From Streptomyces sp. CBMA29 (lineage in GTDB: Bacteria; Actinomycetota; Actinomycetes; Streptomycetales; Streptomycetaceae): DNA of 64,000 nucleotides. A program made the position numbers and the translations under genes. The notes beneath the pieces were generated by a model that was given only the letters and a program-made list of their open reading frames with translations, searched no databases and was not told the origin of the DNA. The stretch spans positions 113,256-177,255 of the forward strand of contig NZ_MECL01000224.1 of NCBI RefSeq assembly GCF_014596445.1, read 5' to 3'. Below are positions 44,341 to 53,895 of the stretch, in pieces. Every line of letters begins with the position of its first letter. The stretch's first letter is position 1.

Positions 44341-44367
44341 CGCTTCCGGGTGCGCTTTCGGGGGCCA

Positions 44368-45084
44368 TCAGCCGTACGACGGCTCGGCGTGCATCTCCCA
44401 CACCAGGTACTCCGCCGGGCCCTCGCACCGCGCCGTGAGCGCGTCCGCGCCGGTGATCCGGGCCGCGTCCCCCGCCGTCAGCAGCTCGTCGCCGAGCCGC
44501 ACACCGCCGCGGACGACGTGCACATAGCGGTACGGGGCCGGCGGCAACGGTGCGCTGTCCGCCGTCACCGGGCGGCCAACGTACAGCGCGGCGGCGCGCT
44601 GCCGCAGCCGCAGCGCCCCCGGCGGCGCGTCCGGGGCGCCCGTGGCCAGCAACGTCAGACCGGGGCCCGGCGGGGCCGGGTCGCTCACGCTCGCGTAGTC
44701 CGGGGCATCCCCGAACGTGTCGGGGTGCAGCCACATCTGAAGGAACGTCAGCCGCGTCCCGCCCGCATTGCGCTCGACATGGCGTACGCCGCCGCCCGCG
44801 CTCAGCCGCTGGAGCCCGCCGGGGCCGAGGCGGTGGGGCGCGCCTCCCGCGTCCCGGTGCTCCAGTTCGCCTTCCACCACCCAGGTGACGATCTCCGTGT
44901 CGCGGTGCGGGTGTTCCCCGAACCCCGCGCCCGGCTCCAGGCTCTCCTCATTGCACGCCAGCAGCAGTCCGAACCGGACGTTCTCGGGGTCGTAGTGACC
45001 CCCGAACGAGAACGCGTGCCGCGTCACGATGCCTGCCTCGGGCACCGATCGCATCCTGCTCGCGGCCCGCCGCACGTCGATCAC
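44368..45084 (-). CDS. pirin-family protein (bicupin)
   Basis: 238 residues from GTG at 45084 (VIDVRRAASRMRSVPEAGIV). The metal-binding cupin motif is GFGEHPHRDTEIVTWVVEGE with His-x-His and the later Glu; then the second cupin half, RYVHVVRGGVRLGDELLTAG. Pirins are iron proteins, some with quercetinase activity, others affecting regulators or pyruvate dehydrogenase. It ends 27 bases from the converging hydrolase gene. A MITE-like repeat lies directly upstream. Confidence 0.9.
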   Translation of the reverse strand: MIDVRRAASRMRSVPEAGIVTRHAFSFGGHYDPENVRFGLLLACNEESLEPGAGFGEHPHRDTEIVTWVVEGELEHRDAGGAPHRLGPGGLQRLSAGGGVRHVERNAGGTRLTFLQMWLHPDTFGDAPDYASVSDPAPPGPGLTLLATGAPDAPPGALRLRQRAAALYVGRPVTADSAPLPPAPYRYVHVVRGGVRLGDELLTAGDAARITGADALTARCEGPAEYLVWEMHAEPSYG

Positions 45085-45114
45085 CGGCCCACGATACCGA
45101 GAGCTCGCCCCGTC

Positions 45115-45242
45115 AGGGGCGCGGGGAACTGCGCGGCCAGCCACCGCGCTCCCGCAGGTCACCACCCGCCCCGGCGGGGCAGTTCGGTTGTCTCCGGACC
45201 ACCGGGCCGGTGGGGGCTTGTCGCGCAGTTCCCCGCGCCCCT
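45115..45242. repeat. MITE-like element with 21-bp perfect terminal inverted repeats
   Basis: AGGGGCGCGGGGAACTGCGC plus G (45115-45135) is exactly complementary to 45222-45242. 128 bases, non-coding. The interior is partly related to the copy at 24901-25040, and the flank GGCCCTGCGCAAGGTGAAC (about 45250-45268) is shared with the copy at 11449-11660. Confidence 0.88.
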
Positions 45243-45372
45243 AAAAACGAGGCCCTGCGCAAGGTGAACCCCACCGGGGGGCGGGCCCGCGGCGGGGCCG
45301 GGGGGAGGACGGTGGGGGTGATCGACGTACCCCTGGAGCGCGCCCCGCAGGGGATAAGGCAGGCTTGTCCTC

Positions 45373-46578
45373 GTGCCCGAGCCCTCGCAAAGCCCGCAAC
45401 CTCCCGCAGAGACAGGCCGCGGCAGCCATGCCGCCACGCTCCGGCGGCTGGAGAAATCCGCCGGAAGGCTCGCCGCGAACGCCATCGCGCGGATGGACGC
45501 GCAGTTGCCGTGGTACCGGGCGATGCCTCCGGAGAACCGGTCGTGGATCGGCCTGGTCGCGCAGGCAGGCATCGCCGCGTTCACGGAGTGGTTCCGGCAC
45601 CCGGAGGCGCCGCAGGCGATCAGCACCGACGTGTTCGGCACGGCGCCGCGCGAGCTGACCCGGGCGATCTCGCTGCGGCAGACCGTGGAGATGGTGCGGA
45701 CCACCATCGAGGTGATGGAGGCGGCGATCGACGAGGTCGCCGCACCGGGCGACGAGGGCGTACTGCGCGAGGCGCTGCTGGTGTACGCGCGGGAGATCGC
45801 CTTCGCGACGGCGCAGGTGTACGCGCAGGCCGCGGAGGCGCGCGGCGCGTGGGACGCGCGGCTGGAGTCGCTGGTGGTCAACGCGGTGCTGTCGGGCGAG
45901 GCGGACGAGGGCGTGCTGTCCAGGGCCGCCGCGCTGGGCTGGAGTTCGCCGGACAAGATCGTGGTGGTGCTGGGCACCGCGCCCACCGGGGACAGCGAGC
46001 TGACGGTCGAGGCGATCCGGCGCGCCTCCCGGCACGCGAAGCTCCAGGTGCTGACCGGTGTGCTCGGCGAGCGCCTGGTCGTGGTCGCCGGCGGCGACGA
46101 CGACCCGATCCGGGTGGCGAAGGCGCTGATCGGTCCGTTCGCGGCGGGCCCGGTCGTCGCGGGCCCGGTCGTCGGCGACCTGCTGACGGCGACGCGTTCC
46201 GCGCAGGCGGCGGCGGCCGGACTCAAGGCGTGCGCGGCGTGGCCGGACGCGCCGCGCCCGGTGCTCTCGGACGATCTGCTGCCGGAGCGGGCGATGGCGG
46301 GCGACCGCTACGCTCGTGAACAGTTGGTGGAGGAGATCTACAGACCGCTGGAGGAAGCGGGCTCGGCGCTGCTGGAGACGCTGAGTGTCTATCTGGAGCA
46401 GGCGTCGTCCCTCGAAGGTGCGGCCCGCATGCTCTTCGTTCACCCCAATACCGTTCGCTACCGGCTCCGACGTGTGACCGATGTCACCGGCTGGTCACCC
46501 TCCGATGTACGCTCCGCGTTCACCCTGCGCATCGCGCTCATCCTGGGGCGACTGTCCGACGCCGACCGGCCGCACTGA
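45373..46578 (+). CDS. fasR: FasR, PucR-family regulator of fatty-acid synthesis
   Basis: 401 residues from GTG at 45373. N-terminal helical domain, a GGDEF-related middle (about 165-270) and the C-terminal PucR helix-turn-helix: LLETLSVYLEQASSLEGAAR, MLFVHPNTVRYRLRRVTDVT. Directly upstream of fabD with an 83-base gap, as in other Streptomyces, where FasR activates the fabD-fabH-acpP-fabF operon; the mycobacterial homologue has the same place. An upstream element GGATAAGGC near 45353 may be its promoter. Confidence 0.93.
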   Translation: MPEPSQSPQPPAETGRGSHAATLRRLEKSAGRLAANAIARMDAQLPWYRAMPPENRSWIGLVAQAGIAAFTEWFRHPEAPQAISTDVFGTAPRELTRAISLRQTVEMVRTTIEVMEAAIDEVAAPGDEGVLREALLVYAREIAFATAQVYAQAAEARGAWDARLESLVVNAVLSGEADEGVLSRAAALGWSSPDKIVVVLGTAPTGDSELTVEAIRRASRHAKLQVLTGVLGERLVVVAGGDDDPIRVAKALIGPFAAGPVVAGPVVGDLLTATRSAQAAAAGLKACAAWPDAPRPVLSDDLLPERAMAGDRYAREQLVEEIYRPLEEAGSALLETLSVYLEQASSLEGAARMLFVHPNTVRYRLRRVTDVTGWSPSDVRSAFTLRIALILGRLSDADRPH

Positions 46579-46581
46579 GTT

Positions 46582-46600
46582 TTTGTTGGACACATACAAA
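46582..46600. promoter_or_regulatory. inverted repeat in the fabD promoter, candidate FasR site
   Basis: TTTGT (46582-46586) and ACAAA (46596-46600) flank TGGACACAT, in an AT-rich patch between fasR and fabD. This is where FasR activates the fab operon in other streptomycetes, but I infer the exact site. Confidence 0.5.
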
Positions 46601-46661
46601 TCACCTGACAGTTCTTGGTCCCTGTCCCCACGGGCGGTCATCCCCGTCCGCGAGAGAGAGT

Positions 46662-47618
46662 GTGAAGGTGCTCGTACTCGTCGCTCCCGGCCAGGGCGCG
46701 CAGACGCCCGGCTTCCTGGCCCCCTGGCTCGAACTCCCCGGTGCCGCCGACCGCCTGTCCGGCTGGTCCGCGGCGGCGAACCTCGACCTCGCCCACTACG
46801 GCACGAAGGCGGACGCGGACGAGATCCGCGACACCAAGGTGGCACAGCCGCTGCTGGTCGCCGCGGGTCTGCTGTCCGCGGGCGAACTGACCGGCGGGGC
46901 CTGCCCGCTGACCCCGGACGCGGTGGCGGGTCACAGCGTCGGTGAGATCACCGCGGCCGTACTGGCCGGGGTGCTGTCCGCGCAGGACGCGATGACCTTC
47001 GTCGCGGCCCGCGGCCGGGCCATGGCGGACGCCGCCGCGGTCACCGAGACGGGCATGGCCGCGGTGCTCGGCGGCGACCCGGACACGGTCCTCGCCCACC
47101 TCGCCGGTCTCGGTCTGACCCCGGCGAACATCAACGGCGCCGGCCAGATCGTGGCGGCCGGCACCATGCCGCAGCTCGCGGCGCTGGCCGCGGACAAGCC
47201 GGAGAAGGCCCGCGTCATCGCGCTGAAGGTGGCGGGCGCCTTCCACACCGAGCACATGGCCCCGGCCGTGGCGGCCCTGGAGGCGCTCGCGCCCTCGCTG
47301 ACCGTCGCGGACCCGACGCTGCCCTATGTGTCGAACGCGGACGGCCAGGTCGTGGCGGCCGGCGCGGACATCGTACGGCGGCTCGTCGCGCAGGTGTCCA
47401 ACCCGGTTCGGTGGGATCTGTGCATGGAGACCTTCAAGGAACGCGGCGTCACTGCGATGATCGAGGTATCGCCCGGTGGCACGCTCGTCGGCCTCGCCAA
47501 GCGGGCGCTGCCCGGGGTGCGGACCCTCGCGCTGAAGACGCCGGACGATCTGGAAGCGGCCCGCGCCCTCGTCGCCGAATACGGCACCCCCGCCGAAGCC
47601 GTAGACGCAGCCGAATAG
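46662..47618 (+). CDS. fabD: malonyl-CoA:ACP transacylase
   Basis: 318 residues from GTG at 46662. APGQGAQTPGF near the start; active-site Ser92 in VAGHSVGEITAAV; His195 in GAFHTEHMAPAV; the C-terminal EVSPGGTLVGL. It loads malonyl onto the acyl carrier protein for the type II fatty-acid synthase. First gene of the operon; 13 bases separate it from fabH. Confidence 0.97.
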   Translation: MKVLVLVAPGQGAQTPGFLAPWLELPGAADRLSGWSAAANLDLAHYGTKADADEIRDTKVAQPLLVAAGLLSAGELTGGACPLTPDAVAGHSVGEITAAVLAGVLSAQDAMTFVAARGRAMADAAAVTETGMAAVLGGDPDTVLAHLAGLGLTPANINGAGQIVAAGTMPQLAALAADKPEKARVIALKVAGAFHTEHMAPAVAALEALAPSLTVADPTLPYVSNADGQVVAAGADIVRRLVAQVSNPVRWDLCMETFKERGVTAMIEVSPGGTLVGLAKRALPGVRTLALKTPDDLEAARALVAEYGTPAEAVDAAE

Positions 47619-47631
47619 GAGCCGTGCAGAG

Positions 47632-48642
47632 ATGACAGCGAAGATCAGGCCGAGCAAGGGCGCGCCGTACGCGCGGATCCTCGGTGTCGGCGGCTACCGG
47701 CCGACCCGGGTGGTGCCCAACGAGGTCATTCTGGAGCACATCGACTCGACGGACGAGTGGATCAGGTCCCGGTCCGGGATCGCCACCCGGCACTGGGCGG
47801 GTCCGGACGAGACCGTCGCCGAGATGTCGCTGGCCGCGGGCGGCAAGGCCATCGCGGACGCCGGGATCAGCGCGTCCGACATCGACGGCGTGATCGTCGC
47901 CACCGTCTCGCACTTCAAGCAGACCCCCGCCATCGCGACCGAGATCGCCCACCGGATCGGCGCGGGCATGCCGCCCGCCTTCGACATCTCGGCGGGCTGC
48001 GCGGGCTTCACGTACGGCCTGACGCTGGCCAAGAGCATGATCACCGACGGCACCGCCAAGCACGTCCTGGTGATCGGCGTGGAGCGGCTCAGCGACCTCA
48101 CCGACAAGGAGGACCGCGCGACGGCCTTCCTGTTCGGCGACGGCGCGGGCGCGGTCATCGTCGGCCCGTCGGACGTACCCGCCATCGGCCCCACGGTGTG
48201 GGGTTCCGACGGCGAGAAGTCCGAGACGATCAAGCAGACCGTCTCCTGGGAGGTCTACCGGGACACGCCCGCCGGGGAAGTCCGTTTCCCGGCGCTCACG
48301 CAGGAGGGCCAGTCGGTCTTCCGCTGGGCCGTGTTCGAGATGGCCAAGGTCGCCCAGGAGGCGCTGGACGCCGCCGGGATCACCGCCGACGAGCTCGACG
48401 CGTTCATCCCGCACCAGGCGAACATGCGGATCATCGACTCGATGATCAAGGCTCTGAAGCTGCCGGACCACGTCGCGGTCGCCCGTGACGTGGAGACCAC
48501 GGGCAACACCTCGGCGGCCTCGATCCCGCTCGCGATGGAGCGGCTGCTCGCCACGGGCAAGTCCAAGAGCGGCGACACAGCGCTGGTCATCGGCTTCGGG
48601 GCGGGTCTGGTCTACGCGGCAACTGTGGTTACTCTCCCTTAG
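47632..48642 (+). CDS. fabH: 3-oxoacyl-ACP synthase III
   Basis: 336 residues. Cys123 in DISAGCAGFTYGL, His261 in AFIPHQANMRIID and Asn292 in ETTGNTSAASIPLAM form the catalytic triad. It condenses acyl-CoA primers, often branched in Streptomyces, with malonyl-ACP to start fatty-acid synthesis. Second gene of the fab operon. Confidence 0.97.
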   Translation: MTAKIRPSKGAPYARILGVGGYRPTRVVPNEVILEHIDSTDEWIRSRSGIATRHWAGPDETVAEMSLAAGGKAIADAGISASDIDGVIVATVSHFKQTPAIATEIAHRIGAGMPPAFDISAGCAGFTYGLTLAKSMITDGTAKHVLVIGVERLSDLTDKEDRATAFLFGDGAGAVIVGPSDVPAIGPTVWGSDGEKSETIKQTVSWEVYRDTPAGEVRFPALTQEGQSVFRWAVFEMAKVAQEALDAAGITADELDAFIPHQANMRIIDSMIKALKLPDHVAVARDVETTGNTSAASIPLAMERLLATGKSKSGDTALVIGFGAGLVYAATVVTLP

Positions 48643-48712
48643 TCACACACACCCTCGCGGCGCCGCAGTCCCGCACGCCGCTCACCCAGCAACACATCAA
48701 GGAGCGCCGTCA

Positions 48713-48964
48713 ATGGCAGCCACCAAGGAAGAGATCGTCAGCGGTCTCGCCGACATCGTCAACGAGATCGCCGGTATCCCGCAGGAGGACGTCCAGCTCG
48801 ACAAGTCCTTCACCGACGACCTGGACGTCGACTCGCTGTCCATGGTCGAGGTCGTCGTGGCGGCCGAGGAGCAGTTCGGTGTGAAGATCCCGGACGACGA
48901 CGTCAAGAACCTCAAGACCGTCGGCAACGCCGTCGACTACATCCTGGCCGCCCAGCCCGCCTGA
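48713..48964 (+). CDS. acpP: acyl carrier protein
   Basis: 83 residues from ATG at 48713 with AAGGAGCG upstream. The phosphopantetheine attachment Ser41 lies in LDVDSLSMVEVVV. A four-helix acidic carrier of growing fatty acyl chains. It sits 70 bases after fabH and 78 before fabF. Confidence 0.97.
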   Translation: MAATKEEIVSGLADIVNEIAGIPQEDVQLDKSFTDDLDVDSLSMVEVVVAAEEQFGVKIPDDDVKNLKTVGNAVDYILAAQPA

Positions 48965-49042
48965 CGGGTTCGGCACCGCCTGACGCCCCACCGGGACGAC
49001 GCGACTGTCGCCCGCCCTTCTAGACGTGGAGAGACAATTCCT

Positions 49043-50311
49043 GTGAGTCCGACCAATCGCACCGTGGTCGTCACCGGTATCGGAGCAACCACACCGCTGG
49101 GTGGCGACAGCGCGTCGACCTGGGAGGCGTTGCTGGCCGGCCGGTCCGGCGTACGCACGCTCGACCAGGACTGGGCGGCGGATCTGCCGGTGCGGATCGC
49201 CGCGCAGATCGCCGTCGAACCGGGTGAGGTGCTGCCCCGCCCGCTGGCCCGCAAGCTGGACCGCAGCGCGCAGTTCGCGCTGATCGCGGCCCGTGAGGCG
49301 TGGGCGGACGCGGGCTTCACCGCGAAGGCGGGCGAGGACCCGGCGGTCGACCCCGACCGGCTCGGTACGGTCGTCGCCTCCGGCATCGGCGGCGTGACCA
49401 CGCTGCTCGGCCAGTACGACGTGCTCAAGGAGCAGGGCGTCCGCAAGGTCTCCCCGCACACCGTGCCGATGCTGATGCCGAACAGCCCGTCGGCGAACGT
49501 CGGCATCGAGGTCAACGCGCGGGCCGGTGTGCACACCCCGGTCAGCGCCTGCGCCTCGGGCGCGGAGGCCATCGGTTACGCCATCGAGATGATCCGCACC
49601 GGCCGCGCCGACGTGGTCGTCGCGGGCGGTACCGAGGCGGCCATCCACCCGCTGCCCATCGTCGCCTTCGGCAACATGATGGCGATGTCCAAGAACAACG
49701 ACGACCCGCAGGGCGCGTCGCGGCCGTACGACTCCGGGCGGGACGGCTTCGTCCTCGGTGAGGGCGCGGGCGTGGTCATCCTGGAGTCCGAGGAGCACGC
49801 CACCGCGCGCGGCGCCCGGGTGTACTGCGAGGCGGTCGGCCAGGGCATCTCGGCCGACGCGCACCACATCACCCAGCCGGAGCCGTCGGGCCGCGGCATC
49901 GCCGCCGCGCTGACCAATCTGCTGCACAACTCCGACCTGAAGCCGGCCGAGATCGTGCACGTCAACGCGCACGCGACCTCGACCCCGCAGGGTGACGTCG
50001 CGGAGATCAAGGCGCTGCGCCAGGTGTTCGGCGACGACGTCGACCACATGGCGATCTCCGCCACCAAGTCCATGACCGGTCACCTGCTGGGCGGCGCGGG
50101 CGGTATCGAGACGGTCGCGACCGTTCTCGCGCTGTACCACCGCATCGCCCCGCCGACGATCAACCTCAACGACCCGGACCCGGAGGCCGACGCCGACATC
50201 GTCCGCGCCGAGGCCCGCCGGCTGCCCGAGGGCGCCATCGCCGCCCTCAACGACTCCTTCGGCTTCGGCGGCCACAACGTGGTGCTGGCGCTCCGCTCCT
50301 GGACCCGCTGA
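49043..50311 (+). CDS. fabF: 3-oxoacyl-ACP synthase II
   Basis: 422 residues from GTG at 49043 (GGAGAG upstream). Cys170 in HTPVSACASGAEA; His in NAHATSTPQGD; His in SMTGHLLGGAGGIE. It carries out the elongation condensations. Last gene of the operon, followed at once by an 18-bp stem terminator. Confidence 0.97.
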   Translation: MSPTNRTVVVTGIGATTPLGGDSASTWEALLAGRSGVRTLDQDWAADLPVRIAAQIAVEPGEVLPRPLARKLDRSAQFALIAAREAWADAGFTAKAGEDPAVDPDRLGTVVASGIGGVTTLLGQYDVLKEQGVRKVSPHTVPMLMPNSPSANVGIEVNARAGVHTPVSACASGAEAIGYAIEMIRTGRADVVVAGGTEAAIHPLPIVAFGNMMAMSKNNDDPQGASRPYDSGRDGFVLGEGAGVVILESEEHATARGARVYCEAVGQGISADAHHITQPEPSGRGIAAALTNLLHNSDLKPAEIVHVNAHATSTPQGDVAEIKALRQVFGDDVDHMAISATKSMTGHLLGGAGGIETVATVLALYHRIAPPTINLNDPDPEADADIVRAEARRLPEGAIAALNDSFGFGGHNVVLALRSWTR

Positions 50312-50333
50312 GGCCCTGCCCGCCGAGCTGTGA

Positions 50334-50374
50334 CGCCTGTGCCCCTGCCGGTCGGTCCGGCAGGGGCACAGGCG
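50334..50374 (+). terminator. fab operon terminator, 18-bp perfect stem
   Basis: CGCCTGTGCCCCTGCCGG (50334-50351) pairs exactly with CCGGCAGGGGCACAGGCG (50357-50374), loop TCGGT, 22 bases after fabF. It also faces the converging dehydrogenase gene. Confidence 0.92.
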
Positions 50375-50386
50375 TGTCTCCGGGCG

Positions 50387-51274
50387 CTATTCCTCGGCGG
50401 GGTCGGGGAAGCTCGCGAAGTACGAGGCGGCCATGTCCTCGTCGCCGTGGCCCTGGGCGGAGGCGCGGTGGAAGCGGTCGGCGCCGGCGGCGGTGAGGTC
50501 GAGGCGGATGCCGTGCCGGTCGGCGGCGCCGAGGATGAGCCCGGCGTCCTTGGCGGCGGCGTCCACGGTGAAGTTGGGGGCGAAGTCGCCGCTGAGGATG
50601 GCGGCGGACTTAGCGCGGAGGTAGGGCAGGTCGAGGGGGCCGCCCCCGATGGCTTCGAGGATGTGGTCGCGGTCGACGCCGAGCCCCTTGGCGAGCGCCA
50701 TGACTTCGGCGGCGCCGTGGGTGACGGCCAGCACCCAGGTGTTGAGGACGAGCTTGAGGCTGCTGGCGGCCCCGGCCGTACCGTCGTCGCCGAGCCAGAT
50801 GGTGGTGCGGCCGACCGCGTCGAAGACCCGTTCCGCGACCGGACGGGCGGCGGCGGGGCCCGCGGCCAGTACGGTCAGCTCCCCGGCTTCGGCGACCGGC
50901 CGGGTGCCCAGGACGGGCGCGTCGAGGAAGTGCGCCCCGGCCCCGGCCGCCAGCGCGCCCAGTTCGGCCAGCGCGTCGGGTCCCACGGTGCTGCTCTGCG
51001 CCCATACGACGCCCTCGCGCAGGGCGGGCGCGGCGGCGCGCATCACGTCGAGGACGGAGGGCCCGTCGAAGAGCATGGTGATCACGGCGTCGGCGTCGCG
51101 TACGGCGTCGGCCGGGTCGTCGGTGACCAGGACGCCGTCTGCGGCGAGCGGCTGGGCGCGGGAGCGGGTGCGGTTCCAGGCACGGACCTCGTGCCCGGCG
51201 GCGGACAGATTGCGGGCCATCCCGGCGCCCATGATTCCGGTGCCGAGGACCGCGACGGTGAGAGTGTCGGACAT
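50387..51274 (-). CDS. NAD(P)-dependent beta-hydroxyacid dehydrogenase family oxidoreductase
   Basis: 295 residues. The Rossmann motif VAVLGTGIMGAGMARNLSAA, the substrate loop FLDAPVLGTRPVAEAGELTV (DAPVxG) and the catalytic Lys in SSLKLVLNTWVLAVTHG place it among 3-hydroxyisobutyrate / tartronate-semialdehyde reductase-like enzymes. It oxidises a small hydroxyacid or reduces the aldehyde; substrate unknown. Single gene. Confidence 0.92.
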   Translation of the reverse strand: MSDTLTVAVLGTGIMGAGMARNLSAAGHEVRAWNRTRSRAQPLAADGVLVTDDPADAVRDADAVITMLFDGPSVLDVMRAAAPALREGVVWAQSSTVGPDALAELGALAAGAGAHFLDAPVLGTRPVAEAGELTVLAAGPAAARPVAERVFDAVGRTTIWLGDDGTAGAASSLKLVLNTWVLAVTHGAAEVMALAKGLGVDRDHILEAIGGGPLDLPYLRAKSAAILSGDFAPNFTVDAAAKDAGLILGAADRHGIRLDLTAAGADRFHRASAQGHGDEDMAASYFASFPDPAEE

Positions 51275-51357
51275 ACCGGCAGGCTATGCCGCGCGGCCCC
51301 GCTCGGGGGCGACGGCGTACCGCCGGTGGGATGAGGGCCTGTCCGGCGGACAGGCCC

Positions 51358-51852
51358 TTAGACCACTTGGTGGAGCCAGCGGACGGGAGCGCCCTCGCCC
51401 GCGTAGCGGAAGGGCTCCAACTCGTCGTCCCAGGGCTTGCCGAGCAGCCCGGACAGCTCGCTCTCCAGGTCTGCCTCGCCCATGCGCGCGCGCTGCATCG
51501 CGGCGCGCAGCCGGTCCTCGGGGATCAGGATGTCGCCGTGCATGCCGATGACGGCGTGGAAGATGCCCAGTTCGGGGGTGGCGCTGTAGCGCTCGCCCTC
51601 GGCGGTCGCGCAGGGCTCCGCCGTGACCTCGAAGCGCAGTTGGTGCCAGCCGCGCAGCGCGGACGCCAGTTTGGACGCGGTGCCGGGCTCTCCCTGCCAG
51701 GAGAATTCGGCGCGCCAGGTACCCGGCGAGGCGGGCTGCCGGATCCAGTCCAGGGTGACGCGCACGCCTAGGACGCCCGCGACGGCCCATTCGACGTGTG
51801 GGCAGAGCGCGCGCGGTGCGGCGTGCACGTACAGAACTCCACGTGTCGTCAC
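51358..51852 (-). CDS. DUF3145 protein
   Basis: 164 residues, MTTRGVLYVHAAPRALCPHV start, then VRVTLDWIRQPASPGTWRAE, GWHQLRFEVTAEPC and KPWDDELEPFRYAGEGAPVR. The near-invariant actinobacterial family DUF3145, function unknown, predicted soluble. It lies near the fab cluster and is transcribed away from the lipoprotein gene. Confidence 0.93.
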   Translation of the reverse strand: MTTRGVLYVHAAPRALCPHVEWAVAGVLGVRVTLDWIRQPASPGTWRAEFSWQGEPGTASKLASALRGWHQLRFEVTAEPCATAEGERYSATPELGIFHAVIGMHGDILIPEDRLRAAMQRARMGEADLESELSGLLGKPWDDELEPFRYAGEGAPVRWLHQVV

Positions 51853-52110
51853 CGGTACCTCCAGTGTGGGACGAGGTTCGCCTTCCCCAGCGGCCTCACA
51901 CCCGAACTGGCTGCTCTCGGGGCAACATTAGACATTCTGCACTATTCACCACAATCGGGACAACAATGTGCGTGTGACGCCCGGCAGCCGCCGACCTCCC
52001 GTCTTTTCGCCCGGGTGTCAGGGAAAAAGCTACCGTGCGGCGTCCTTGAGGGAGTCACGTACCGTCGTGCTGGTACGAGATGTCACCCACTCGTCGGAGG
52101 GGAGCACCGG
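51853..52110. promoter_or_regulatory. AT-richer divergent promoter region with CGTACC/GGTACG dyad
   Basis: 258 bases without a gene. An AT-rich patch (about 51920-51970) is likely promoter DNA. CGTACC (52058-52063) and GGTACG (52072-52077) form an operator-like inverted repeat 33 bases before the lipoprotein start. Confidence 0.5.
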
Positions 52111-53028
52111 ATGCGACCGATGCCGCGCCGTGGCCTCGCACTGGCCGTAGGGGCCGTTCTCCTGGGCGGATGCACCGTCAGCGGGTCTCCGCCCGACGGC
52201 GGCCGGGGTGAACCCTCCGCACACACCTCGCATTCCGCTTCCGGGCCGCGCAGCCCGTCCCCGAAGCCCTCGCCGACCCGTCCCTGGAACGTCCGCCCGC
52301 CCTCGGTGGCCGCGCTCGGTGACTCCATCACCCGCGGTTTCGACGCCTGTTCGCCGCTGTCGGACTGCCCCGACGTGTCGTGGTCCACCGGCAGCCGCGA
52401 CAAGGTCGACAGCGTCGCGCACCGGCTGGCCGCGACCGTGCCCGCCACCAGGAGCTGGAATCTCGCCCAGTCCGGCGCCCTGGTCGCCGACCTGCCCGCC
52501 CAGGCCGAGGCCGCGGCGGCCCACCGGCCCGCCATGGTCACCGTGCTGATCGGCGCGAACGACGCGTGCACCGCCACCACCGCCGCGATGACCTCGACAG
52601 CCGACTTCCGGGCCGACTTCGCCCGCGCGCTGTCGTATCTGCACCGCGTGCTGCCCGCCACCCAGGTGCTGGTGGCCAGCATCCCCGACCTCAAACGGCT
52701 GTGGTCGGTCGGGCGGACCAACGTCCTGGGCAAGCAGGTCTGGAAGCTCGGCCTGTGCCCCTCGATGCTGCACGACGCGGACTCCCGCAGCGCGGCGGCG
52801 CAGCAGCGGCGGGACACCGTACGGGACCGCGTGATCGCGTACAACAAGGTGCTCGGGCAGGTCTGCGGACAGTACGAGCGCTGCCGCTACGACGGCGGCG
52901 CGGTCTTCGCCTACCCCTTCGGCACGGACGACCTGAGCCGCTGGGACTGGTTCCACCCCAACGAGCGGGGGCAGGCCCAACTGGCCAGGATTCTGGCCCG
53001 AGTCGCCTTCGGCGCGAGTCCGCCGTAG
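52111..53028 (+). CDS. SGNH/GDSL-hydrolase lipoprotein
   Basis: 305 residues from ATG at 52111 (GGAGGGGAG upstream). Signal peptide with lipobox LLGG-C (Cys near 21), a Ser/Pro linker, then SGNH blocks: AALGDSITRGFD (Ser), LIGANDACTATT (Asn) and DWFHPNERGQAQ (Asp/His). An extracytoplasmic membrane-anchored esterase or lipase. Extra cysteines suggest disulfides. Single gene. Confidence 0.92.
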   Translation: MRPMPRRGLALAVGAVLLGGCTVSGSPPDGGRGEPSAHTSHSASGPRSPSPKPSPTRPWNVRPPSVAALGDSITRGFDACSPLSDCPDVSWSTGSRDKVDSVAHRLAATVPATRSWNLAQSGALVADLPAQAEAAAAHRPAMVTVLIGANDACTATTAAMTSTADFRADFARALSYLHRVLPATQVLVASIPDLKRLWSVGRTNVLGKQVWKLGLCPSMLHDADSRSAAAQQRRDTVRDRVIAYNKVLGQVCGQYERCRYDGGAVFAYPFGTDDLSRWDWFHPNERGQAQLARILARVAFGASPP

Positions 53029-53103
53029 GGGCGGAACCGGTCATTTCGCGGCGGGATCCGGCCTTTTGCGGCAGCAGGGCCGGGGACGGTCCGGGGCCGG
53101 CCC

Positions 53104-53895
53104 TCAGTCGCCGTCGTGGCCCTCCTCTGCGGGCTCGCCCGGCGGCAGGGCGGGTTCGCCCGGCGGCAGCACTTCCCTGGCCAGCAGCGTCGCGCCCGCG
53201 ACGGCGCCGGGCATCAGGAAGACCGCCACCAGCGGCACGAGGAAGGCCAGGACGAGCGGCACACCGAAGCCGAGGACCAGCGGCAGCCGGGCCCGCAGCA
53301 CACGGATGCGTTCGCGCAGCGGTACGTCGCGGCGCTGCATCGCGACCGCGGCGAGTTCCAGGGTGAGGAAGAAGCCGGAGACGCAGAAGCCGACGGCGGG
53401 CACCACGGTCTGCCCGAGGACCGGCACGAAGCCGAGCGCGAACAGCACGATCCCGAAGGCCGCGACGCGCACCAGCACCCGGACGCTGTCCACCGTCGAG
53501 ATCCACAACTCCCGCCACAGCCCCAGCTCGGGACCCTCGGGCGCCCCGCCCTCGGCCCGGTCCACGCGCGCCGCGACCGTCTCGTAGAACGGCTGCCCGA
53601 CCAGCAGCGTCACCGCGGTGAACGAGATCACCGCCAGCAGCAGTCCGCCCCCGACCACGACCGCGTCCAACAGCCCCCGGAACGCCCCGGACCACGGCGA
53701 CGCCCAGTGGTCCGCGAAGGGCGTCGCCCACGCGACCAGGTCGTCCGTCCACACCAGCAGCGCCACGAGCGCCGCCGCGTAACCGACCAATGTGATCAGC
53801 GCGGGCACCATCCCCAGCCGCCACTCCCGCCCATGGCCTGCGGCCCACTTCTGCCCCAAATACAGCAGCCGCACTCCACCCCAGATCTCCCGCAT
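53104..53895 (-). CDS. EI24-domain membrane protein (CysZ-like)
   Basis: 263 residues with about four long hydrophobic helices. GVRLLYLGQKW at the start, VTLLVGQPFYETVAARVDRA and GFVPVLGQTVVPAVGFCVSG are the EI24/CysZ landmarks. A Pro-rich acidic tail with two PPGEPA repeats ends it. CysZ imports sulfate in enterics; actinobacterial members are uncharacterised. Confidence 0.88.
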   Translation of the reverse strand: MREIWGGVRLLYLGQKWAAGHGREWRLGMVPALITLVGYAAALVALLVWTDDLVAWATPFADHWASPWSGAFRGLLDAVVVGGGLLLAVISFTAVTLLVGQPFYETVAARVDRAEGGAPEGPELGLWRELWISTVDSVRVLVRVAAFGIVLFALGFVPVLGQTVVPAVGFCVSGFFLTLELAAVAMQRRDVPLRERIRVLRARLPLVLGFGVPLVLAFLVPLVAVFLMPGAVAGATLLAREVLPPGEPALPPGEPAEEGHDGD